Of a stretch of 64,000 bases of DNA, positions 28,694 to 36,069 are shown piece after piece. A program made the translations under genes and the position numbers. The DNA is from an uncultured Gammaproteobacteria bacterium. GTDB taxonomy: Bacteria > Pseudomonadota > Gammaproteobacteria > Berkiellales > Berkiellaceae. The notes beneath the pieces were generated by a model that saw nothing but the letters and a program-made list of their open reading frames with translations, was not told the DNA's origin and made no database searches. How positions within the stretch are numbered: the first letter of the stretch is position 1; each line of letters opens with the position of its first letter. The stretch is taken from NCBI GenBank assembly GCA_902826485.1, contig CADEEZ010000010.1, positions 25,096 to 89,095 on the forward strand. The letters run 5' to 3'.

Positions 28694-31600
28694 CTATTTA
28701 TTATTCATATTTCTTTTTTCTTTGGGTGCTTGTAATTCCAAATTAATGGGTTGTTTATCAAAAGATTTTAATTCAATTAACGCTCCAGAGGATAGCTGTT
28801 TATTTTTTATTCTTGATTGCGCTTCTTCTTTAACTATTTGGGTAAATTCGTTTTGATCTTTAGGTGACATATTTTGAGAAATAGTAATAATTAATTTTTT
28901 ATCTTTAGTTTGCTGATTTTCAAAATGCGCATTAAAAGCCGTTTCAACTATAAATTTTAAATATTTATCTCTATTTTTTGAAGCAAGCACTTGGCTGGAA
29001 CTCGAACTTGCTCCATAAACAATACCACTTTTGTCTTCCATGATAGTAGCCAAACATGAAAAATTATGCTTATTATCTTTATTACGCGGTCTGATTTCAT
29101 ATTGATTTGGTTGATTTGCATTATGACCAATACCCACATTTGGTAAATTCACAATGTTATTTACATTATGATCTTGAATGGAAAAAACTTTTTTTGATTG
29201 TTCTGCATCTTGTTGTGTAGATATCTTCGAAAACATAAGAAGGGGCGCGTGCGTTTTAGGTCTTGTAGGGGGCTCGACCGCTGAAAATTCACTGGTCACA
29301 AAACTTTTAGTGATGCTTACTTGCGTGTTCAGATCAGTATTTTGTCTTGAGCCATTATAATCTGAATTATGAAGGCGAACATTGTTAATGTTGCCATTTG
29401 GCTCTTCATATTGCCAATGCAACCCACTGTTATACACTTTCATGGTCATGGGAAAGTTGCCTTCCGCATTTTTTATTTCTTTGTCTGAACCTGACATATA
29501 AATTTCTGCTTTAATATTTAAATCATTACATAAGTTCTGGAGTTGATCAGCAGAAACCATAACTTGATTCTCAAGATTTGAAACATATTTAATGTAACTA
29601 TCGAACCCCCCATTTGGCTGTTGCTTCCAATATTTATCCAAATCCCTTTTACATTCATCTAATACTTGATTTTTTCTTGCAAACATCACCTCCTTGTGAA
29701 TGTTTTCAGGTGTTAAACTCGCCTTATTTCTTATGTTTAAATCTGAACTTTTTTGTTTTGATATCAGTTTATTTTCTGCATTTTGACGTTCTTCGGGCTG
29801 AATAGGATTATTTTGGAGATCATTGATGAATTCAATACTTGCTTTATATCCTTCTTTTAGCTGATTAAAAAAAGTTATATTAGAATCTATAAGTGGGCCT
29901 ACTACGTTCCTATCCGAATAAAATGTGGGATCTAAATGGGTCGACATCGCGGCGGACAATTCTGATTGGATAGATATCTCAATATTTTTAGCCATTACTT
30001 TGCCAAGATGTACTCTGAGCACTGGCGCCATCACAAATTCTCTGTCTTGGGGAGAATCTAAATTACCCAATATTTGCTTAACATCATTCCAATTTGGCGT
30101 GACTGGCAATTGGTAATATTCTTGAAAAGTAACCAATAATTTTTGGTATTCAGCATATTTACCTGGATCAGATTTTACTAAACTTTGTAGTTCATTACTT
30201 TCTAATTTACTGTATAAAAAATGTGTTAAACAATTTAACCCGCAATTGTTGCACCATCCCGAAGTTTGGCAAAGCAACTCTGCATTTATGCCCGGTTGCA
30301 TAGGTTCTGGGGTTGAGCGTCGTATTGGCGTTGGCGTTTCTTGTATCTGTTGCACTTTTGGCGCTACCACTATTTTTTCAAAGCCAAACTCAGTACAGCT
30401 TCTACTTATTAATTTTTGTTTAATCTCCTCTTTATTTTCAACAGAATCAGCGTTAAGCAAAATAGAACGATTTTTTTCATCGAAGGTTATCGATACATTA
30501 ACGGCTTCACAGGCAACCTTAATTTTCTTAAAATCTGCTTCAGAATGAAAATATATTGTCTTTCCGTCTAATAAATTGGAAACCACTGCGCTAATTATTC
30601 TTTGTTTTTCTACATTATTCTGTGCTCTCTTTTCAATATCCCGAACGGCAAAATTTCCCGTGCTTTGGGGGGTTTGGGGGGTTTGGGGGGTGTTATTTGC
30701 TGAAGAGGATATCTCTTGTTTTTTCTGTTGTGAAATAGCATTATGAATCGTCTGTAATTCTTTCTGTTTTTCGTCACATAATTTATACAAGCCGGATTCA
30801 AATGCATTATTATTAATCTCTCTTTTTATTTCACCTAGTTTTATGATAATTTCATTTATCTTAGTGATATCTGACTTATCCGGTTTTTTCATCTCAGCGG
30901 CAATGAAATGAGATAATTCCTTAATTTGATCTTTTCTTTGTCCGTCATTACTTCTTAAAAGCTTACCTGCATTCTTGAAGTTATCTAACATAAAAAAAGT
31001 AACGGGATTTTTTGCACTGGATAACCGATGTTCTTTATATTTTTGTTGTAACGCTTCCTCAGTATTGGCTTTAACCCAACTATCAAGCAAAGGTGATTTC
31101 TGGGGCGCATTGCTTGGGGTATTAACCGCGTTCACTTCTGTTCTATTACGTACCCGAGGGATTGCGTTATTCTGTTGTTCTTGATTCCCTACACGTGTTC
31201 TACTTCCGGATTCAATATTTGTCGGTCTACCTTCTTGTCTCGTTTGAGGCTGTTCAGCTTCTTGCCGCTTACTTTTGTATTCTTCGCTTTTAAGTTCTCT
31301 AAAAGATTTTATTTGTGTGGGCTCTTGTATTTGTACGGAGGGAGTTTCTGCCAAATTAGCAGATATTTTTTGCGTCGCAAATTTTGCTTGTAATGCTTTA
31401 GTTAAATCTTCTGCCATAAAATTCTTAATTGGTTTGATTTTTATGATGCCATCTTTAACTTTCCAATTATTATTAGAATTGCCAGACTTGTGATTTTTCA
31501 TTTTAACATTATCGTGCCCCATTATTTCTTGACAAGCTTCAAAAACTTTTCCAATATCTAGGCCTTCGTTATACTGGAAACTAATTTTACCGCCTTTTGT

Positions 31601-32806
31601 GCTTATGTTAGAAATTTTATTAACAAGGGCACTGATTGCTGCTTGCTGTTCTTCGGCTGAAGGCCCCTCTACTGAACTGCTAGGTGACATAGACTGTGTT
31701 TGATTTATTGACGAAATCTTTTTTTCAGATTCTTTTTTTTGGTTTTTAAATTTAGCATCCTGTTTTAACATAGAGACAAAATCTTCTTTTCGTTCATTAT
31801 TTTCTTTTACAATGCTATCTTCTTTATTTGCATTCCTACTGACTACCCAGTCATCTATTGCGACAATCACTGCCTCTTTTTCTATTTGGGATAATTTTTT
31901 CATTAAATCAACTAAACTCTGATATGTTCTATTTTTTTCATTGGGCATCTCTCTCTTATCATTATCCATTATACTTTTCAAAAGCATGCCAATTTTAGAT
32001 TTTGCTTGATCAACGCCTGATGGTTCATCAGGGGCAGTAAAAGCAGGTTTTTGTGTTTGAGGCGATGCTATGTTTAGCGCTAAAGGTTTTTGCTGAATGT
32101 TGTCATAAATTTCTTCTAATAATAGTTTAACATCAGTGCCTTTATCATAAGATTGCGTTGTGTTATTCACAAATTTTTCTTTGGTCATTTTTGTTTTAAT
32201 CTCAGGGTTATGCAAATCTGTTGCTAACATAATCGTTGCAAAAGCGGTTATATAGGCCTCACCCTCATTAGAAAATTGATTTTTATTTTTTTCGTGATAC
32301 CCTTTGGCAAACACTTCCATTAACCGATCGATTTTTTGTGCTTCCCCAGGCAGCTTAAATTTATCTAAAAAAGATCGCAATGCAATGGCAAAAGGCACAT
32401 CACTATTTACACTTAATTTTGCATATTCGGTTAACACAGCTTGAATATAAGCATCGGGCTTTTTGGTATCAGGATTTACCTCGCCCAAAAACTCGCCTAT
32501 TTTTTCTAAGTCGCCTGCTTTACCATCGAAAATGTTTTGAGCAACTTGCTGGGGAGAAAAAGATTCTGCTGGGTTTTTGGTTTTATCTAATAATAAAAAA
32601 GCGTAATTATTTTCTTTAAGAAATTTTTCGTGCGCGGCAACTACCGGTATTTCTTGGCTTACAATTCTATTATTTCCAATAGAAAAAATAGGTTTTGTTT
32701 CTATCTCTATAATGTACTGGGGCTGTTCTTGATTTTTTGTTAAATTAGCAGTTGTCCATTCCCCTCCAGATTTTGGGCTCCTACCGTCGCTTTTATTGTC
32801 AGCCAT
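28694..32806 (-). CDS. Sec7-domain ArfGEF effector with Cys/His protease-like region
   Basis: The 1370-residue product has a Sec7 domain at ~54-240: IALRSFLDKFKLPGEAQKIDR with the catalytic Glu155 finger, FSNEGEAYITAFATIML and ATDLHNPEIKTKMTKEKFV. This is the fold used by Legionella and Rickettsia RalF to activate Arf GTPases. A second region (~845-1140) has clustered cysteines (Cys852, Cys855, Cys859 in WCNNCGLNCLTHFL) and His1130 in SGLHWQYE, resembling papain/OTU-type cysteine proteases; this is a weaker call. Two copies of a repeated module lie near 400-480 and 745-820. The C-terminal ~130 residues match the giant neighbour's. Start is ATG 32806, with GGGGG six bases upstream; the preceding GTG is less likely. 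Confidence 0.88.
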   Translation of the reverse strand: MADNKSDGRSPKSGGEWTTANLTKNQEQPQYIIEIETKPIFSIGNNRIVSQEIPVVAAHEKFLKENNYAFLLLDKTKNPAESFSPQQVAQNIFDGKAGDLEKIGEFLGEVNPDTKKPDAYIQAVLTEYAKLSVNSDVPFAIALRSFLDKFKLPGEAQKIDRLMEVFAKGYHEKNKNQFSNEGEAYITAFATIMLATDLHNPEIKTKMTKEKFVNNTTQSYDKGTDVKLLLEEIYDNIQQKPLALNIASPQTQKPAFTAPDEPSGVDQAKSKIGMLLKSIMDNDKREMPNEKNRTYQSLVDLMKKLSQIEKEAVIVAIDDWVVSRNANKEDSIVKENNERKEDFVSMLKQDAKFKNQKKESEKKISSINQTQSMSPSSSVEGPSAEEQQAAISALVNKISNISTKGGKISFQYNEGLDIGKVFEACQEIMGHDNVKMKNHKSGNSNNNWKVKDGIIKIKPIKNFMAEDLTKALQAKFATQKISANLAETPSVQIQEPTQIKSFRELKSEEYKSKRQEAEQPQTRQEGRPTNIESGSRTRVGNQEQQNNAIPRVRNRTEVNAVNTPSNAPQKSPLLDSWVKANTEEALQQKYKEHRLSSAKNPVTFFMLDNFKNAGKLLRSNDGQRKDQIKELSHFIAAEMKKPDKSDITKINEIIIKLGEIKREINNNAFESGLYKLCDEKQKELQTIHNAISQQKKQEISSSANNTPQTPQTPQSTGNFAVRDIEKRAQNNVEKQRIISAVVSNLLDGKTIYFHSEADFKKIKVACEAVNVSITFDEKNRSILLNADSVENKEEIKQKLISRSCTEFGFEKIVVAPKVQQIQETPTPIRRSTPEPMQPGINAELLCQTSGWCNNCGLNCLTHFLYSKLESNELQSLVKSDPGKYAEYQKLLVTFQEYYQLPVTPNWNDVKQILGNLDSPQDREFVMAPVLRVHLGKVMAKNIEISIQSELSAAMSTHLDPTFYSDRNVVGPLIDSNITFFNQLKEGYKASIEFINDLQNNPIQPEERQNAENKLISKQKSSDLNIRNKASLTPENIHKEVMFARKNQVLDECKRDLDKYWKQQPNGGFDSYIKYVSNLENQVMVSADQLQNLCNDLNIKAEIYMSGSDKEIKNAEGNFPMTMKVYNSGLHWQYEEPNGNINNVRLHNSDYNGSRQNTDLNTQVSITKSFVTSEFSAVEPPTRPKTHAPLLMFSKISTQQDAEQSKKVFSIQDHNVNNIVNLPNVGIGHNANQPNQYEIRPRNKDNKHNFSCLATIMEDKSGIVYGASSSSSQVLASKNRDKYLKFIVETAFNAHFENQQTKDKKLIITISQNMSPKDQNEFTQIVKEEAQSRIKNKQLSSGALIELKSFDKQPINLELQAPKEKRNMNNK

Positions 32807-32846
32807 CACTGCCCCCTTGCTAAAAACCCGGTTATTGACCTAGGCA

Positions 32847-32867
32847 AGGGGTGTTTAGTAATATGAC
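32847..32867 (-). promoter_or_regulatory. Conserved leader block upstream of the Sec7 gene
   Basis: GTCATATTACTAAACACCCCT on the reverse strand matches 17 of 21 bases of 28529-28549. A weaker relative (13 of 21) is visible at 35942-35962 ahead of the third GEF gene. Confidence 0.45.
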
Positions 32868-32914
32868 GCCCTAATGCCAACTGTGTATTTATCTTTGCGT
32901 ATGTAATTCAGTTG

Positions 32915-32943
32915 TTCGACATTTTTCATATTTATAAGGTTCC
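32915..32943 (-). promoter_or_regulatory. ECF-sigma-like promoter element, copy B
   Basis: The reverse strand reads GGAACC, 17 bases, GTCGAAC, about 109 bases upstream of the Sec7 gene's ATG, matching copy A. The rest of the 32810-33051 gap carries the promoter side of rpmB and nothing else I can name. Confidence 0.6.
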
Positions 32944-33051
32944 ACCAAGTTCAACCCACTCTTGGCTGCCCGTGCAGGGGTAATATTTGCCACGAGGGCT
33001 AGAATTTGGTATATAGTCACCCTTCCCTGACGAGTTGAGGATTTAAATACC

Positions 33052-33288
33052 ATGGGTAGAGAATGCATGGTGACCTGTAAAGGCACTATAAGCGGTAATA
33101 ACGTGTCTCACTCCAACCGTAAAGTTAAGCGAGTTTTCAAAATTAACTTACGTTGGAAGCGTTTTTGGCTAGAGACCGAAAAAAGATTTGTGCGTATACG
33201 CGTTTCTAGCAACGGTATGCGTTGTATTGATAAACACGGGATTGAACAAGTGGTTGCTGAGCTGCGTGCAGCCGGCGAACGCGTTTAA
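33052..33288 (+). CDS. rpmB: 50S ribosomal protein L28
   Basis: The 78-residue product shows the L28 pattern: start [11 protein letters not shown] (usually MSRVCQVTGK), then [18 protein letters not shown] and [26 protein letters not shown]. Length and order with rpmG are standard. GAGG lies upstream of the ATG. The operon is embedded between two effector genes on the opposite strand. Confidence 0.97.
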   Translation: MGRECMVTCKGTISGNNVSHSNRKVKRVFKINLRWKRFWLETEKRFVRIRVSSNGMRCIDKHGIEQVVAELRAAGERV

Positions 33289-33314
33289 TCGATAAGAGTA
33301 AGGGTTGAGACCAA

Positions 33315-33482
33315 ATGGCTAAAGCAAACACCATCAAAGTGATTATGCGCTCTACTGAGTCGCCTTATTTCTTTACTACAACAAAGAATAAAGCAAACAA
33401 AGAAAAGCTCGTACAAAAAAGCTACGATCCTACTCAGGGCGTACGTAAACATGTGGACTTTAAAGAAGAAAAAATGAAGTAG
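33315..33482 (+). CDS. rpmG: 50S ribosomal protein L33
   Basis: A 55-residue frame, MAKANTIKVIMRSTESPYFF then TTTKNKANKEKLVQKSYDP and the terminal VDFKEEKMK, matches bacterial L33 of the cysteine-free type, a protein near the ribosomal E site. GGGTTGAGA precedes the ATG. It follows rpmB by 26 bases, the usual rpmB-rpmG pair. Confidence 0.97.
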   Translation: MAKANTIKVIMRSTESPYFFTTTKNKANKEKLVQKSYDPTQGVRKHVDFKEEKMK

Positions 33483-33530
33483 ACTTACTTTACTTTTGTT
33501 TTTAGTTTCTACTGTTTTTATGCCCTGCTA

Positions 33531-33612
33531 ACATCCCCCCGCTCGCAAGGCGCTCGCGACCCCCTATCAAAGGGGGTTATAAGAGGCGGTTCTTTTTCGG
33601 GAGGGGGATGTT
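33531..33612. terminator. Nested inverted repeat between convergent rpmG and the RhoGEF gene
   Basis: Outer arms AACATCCCCC (33531-33540) and GGGGGATGTT (33603-33612) are exact reverse complements; an inner hairpin ACCCCCT-ATCAA-AGGGGGT spans 33559-33577. The position between converging genes suggests a bidirectional terminator. Its ATCCCCCCGCTCGC sequence recurs at 40197. Confidence 0.6.
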
Positions 33613-33627
33613 ATATCCCCAAAACCA

Positions 33628-35913
33628 TTATCCCCCACCGATAGGCTTATTAGGCTTCCTTGCTTTTCCAATTACAGGTCCTTCTTCATTCCTGCTCTGC
33701 TTAAAAGGGTCTGGTTTGCCTATGCTTGATTTATGCCGTGGCATAAATTCAGTTACCGCCTTCTCGCCTATCGGATCCTTAGGCACATCCACCCTGGATA
33801 GCTTATTCGTTTTATCATTCTCTATTTCTCGCTCTAGCGCTCGACGTCTTTCGCTAATCTCTTCTAATGGTGTATCCGGTGTGATAGGGTTTGGTTCATC
33901 TTTATTAAATTCCTCTAATAACAATTTGTATTCTTTTTCAATTTTTTCAATTTCCCTATCAATATCATCTTCTAATACATGCTTATCTCTGCTTAGTTCT
34001 GGTACTTCTTTTTCAGACTTAACGATTAGCATCTGAATTTCTTTTCCTTTCGCTTCTATCTCAGCAAGCAAATCTTCTATCTCTTGCGCTTTAAGTAGTT
34101 TGTCTTTGGATTCTTCATATTCAGCATTTAGGCTATCGATCTCTTGTTGTATGTGTGTTGGCAATGCATGATCAGCGCCTTCTTGTACGCTAGGCTTTGA
34201 ACGATTTTCTGGTTCTGTAAGCTTAACAATTTGCGATTCAATTGATTTCACTCTGTCTCTACTGTCGCTACTCCTCAACATCAAGTCTTCAAAAATGGTA
34301 TTTGATACATCATCATTTCTTTTCATCGCTTCGCTCGCAAGCGCTCCCACGCTATCAAGGTGTTTATTGATATATCCACCCAGGCTCCTCAATTCGGTTT
34401 CTGATGCACTAGGTGATTTCATCATCGCTTCATATTGCGACGTTAAAGCATCATCTAATTGCGTAAATTGAGTTACTTTTTCTAAAAAAGAGAGTTCTTT
34501 CTTATTGTCTCTCAACACAAAGTTAGTGCCTTCTTTTTTGTCGGCCTTTTTATCCTCTTTGATTTTATTTTCTACTTGCAAAACATTGATGCGCTCTTGG
34601 GCATTGGGTATTTTTTGCTGTGCCACCTGGGTATGAATTTTCACTCCGCTCGTAAAAGCATCGCCCTGTTTTTTAAAAGCCGATTGACGTGATTTTGCCC
34701 TAAAATTAAAAAAGCCATACGATTTTTTCTGGTACTTATCCACCGCTTTTTTAAAGGCTGGGGTGGTTTCCACTTCAAAACCCAAGGCTTTTAACTCGTT
34801 AGCGGTTTTTACAGCGCGTCTTACTTGAGCAGAATTTTTTAACAAGCTTTTAGGTAAATCGATGACCACGGGTTTGGGTTTTGCCCCAGTAGTTTCAGGG
34901 CTTAAAGCCGCTTTCCATAACTGTGACGCCTTTATCGATTCATCAAAATTTATCCTAAATCCACCAGAAATATAGCTCGAAAGCACCTGTGCCCCAACTT
35001 CACCTATTTGCTTTTGAGAAGGGCTGCTTAAGGTTATGTTTCTTATTTTTTGGGCTTGATTTAACCCCTTCACCACGTCGCCTAAATCCACACTTTTTTG
35101 CTGTAACAAGGTATTGATGTTTTCGCCACTAGAAATAAGCTCTTTTAATTGAGAAACAGCCACAGCAATCTGCTGATCGCTTGGTTTTTTATTTTTATCT
35201 TGTATTATTATTTTTAGCGCTCTAATCCTTTTTTCTAATTGAGCAGCATTAACTATAGTATTCGATTTTTCAGCAGATTCTTCTGCGGTTTCTAATGACA
35301 TCAACAGAATGTCGGGCTGGATTGTGCCTACCAAATTTTCTTTCCCTAACTGTTTAATCAATTCTTCTGTCAAAATTTTATACCTGGGTAAACGTTGAAA
35401 GGCATCTGCAGCCAGCGTGGGGAGTTTTCCCGCCCGATTTGCCTCTCTCATTTTTTGAGCAATAAAATCATTCAGAGGCAATTTAGTAGCGTCTGGATCA
35501 AAATATTTCACTACGTCATATTTTGCAGAAAGCTCTGCCATTTTTAGAATATTATCCATATGGGGTTTAATCACCGCTTGCATTTTTTGATGCTCAACAA
35601 TTTCTTGCTCGCTAGCTGATCCGTTTTCTATTTTTTTGGCGAGCTCTGTTGCTTGCTTAAAGAATTTAAGCACGGCATCTGCATTCTTGTTAAGCTCTAC
35701 AGCAGCATCTAAAAATTCAAGCATGGCCACCTGATGCGCTGCCATTTCGGGGGTAGGATTCTGGTTAACCTGTTTGCGTGCGATGGCGTCTCTGATGGTC
35801 GGGGCCAAACTGGCCAAAAAGCCCATTCTATCGAGAAAAGATTTTTCTGAATAAAGGACCTCTTGTAAAACCTTTTCATATTCTTTTAATTCTGTTGGTT
35901 GTATATCTGTCAT
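33628..35913 (-). CDS. RhoGEF (Dbl-homology) domain effector-like protein
   Basis: The 761-residue product opens with a Dbl-homology domain at ~8-225: EYEKVLQEVLYSEKSFLDRM is the conserved first helix, and AFQRLPRYKILTEELIKQLG (171-190) is the final GTPase-contacting helix, matching QR.PRY.LL..EL. Such domains load Rho/Rac/Cdc42-type GTPases with GTP; no PH domain is visible. Residues ~330-400 (QLWKAALSP, ELKALGFEVE) resemble the segment following the DH domain in the 3534-residue protein. The C-terminal half is coiled-coil and the tail is basic, ending KARKPNKPIGGG. No signal peptide is seen. Action in host cytosol is inferred. Confidence 0.85.
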   Translation of the reverse strand: MTDIQPTELKEYEKVLQEVLYSEKSFLDRMGFLASLAPTIRDAIARKQVNQNPTPEMAAHQVAMLEFLDAAVELNKNADAVLKFFKQATELAKKIENGSASEQEIVEHQKMQAVIKPHMDNILKMAELSAKYDVVKYFDPDATKLPLNDFIAQKMREANRAGKLPTLAADAFQRLPRYKILTEELIKQLGKENLVGTIQPDILLMSLETAEESAEKSNTIVNAAQLEKRIRALKIIIQDKNKKPSDQQIAVAVSQLKELISSGENINTLLQQKSVDLGDVVKGLNQAQKIRNITLSSPSQKQIGEVGAQVLSSYISGGFRINFDESIKASQLWKAALSPETTGAKPKPVVIDLPKSLLKNSAQVRRAVKTANELKALGFEVETTPAFKKAVDKYQKKSYGFFNFRAKSRQSAFKKQGDAFTSGVKIHTQVAQQKIPNAQERINVLQVENKIKEDKKADKKEGTNFVLRDNKKELSFLEKVTQFTQLDDALTSQYEAMMKSPSASETELRSLGGYINKHLDSVGALASEAMKRNDDVSNTIFEDLMLRSSDSRDRVKSIESQIVKLTEPENRSKPSVQEGADHALPTHIQQEIDSLNAEYEESKDKLLKAQEIEDLLAEIEAKGKEIQMLIVKSEKEVPELSRDKHVLEDDIDREIEKIEKEYKLLLEEFNKDEPNPITPDTPLEEISERRRALEREIENDKTNKLSRVDVPKDPIGEKAVTEFMPRHKSSIGKPDPFKQSRNEEGPVIGKARKPNKPIGGG

Positions 35914-36037
35914 AAACGCACCCCTGGTTTAACACTAAAAAATGAGTTTCTAGTCAAGGGACAAGATTTATTGAGATAAATTCAGTTTATTTTAGGTTTT
36001 GATTGAAAAAATCGGGTGATTGGAGGTAGGTCGAAAA

Positions 36038-36058
36038 GGGCACACACAAGATGTGCCC
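36038..36058 (-). terminator. Rho-independent terminator of the desaturase gene
   Basis: On the reverse strand GGGCACA-TCTTGTG-TGTGCCC forms a seven-base-pair stem followed at once by TTTT, starting 12 bases after the desaturase stop codon. Confidence 0.75.
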
Positions 36059-36069
36059 CTACAAGAAAG

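Noticed and set aside
33608..34036. 142-codon forward frame at the end of the RhoGEF gene
   Set aside because: Ser/Leu-rich antisense of the Glu/Lys-rich coiled-coil; no homologous features.
17885..35913. Classic genomic island or prophage
   Set aside because: No integrase, transposase, tRNA end or flanking direct repeats were seen around the effector genes.
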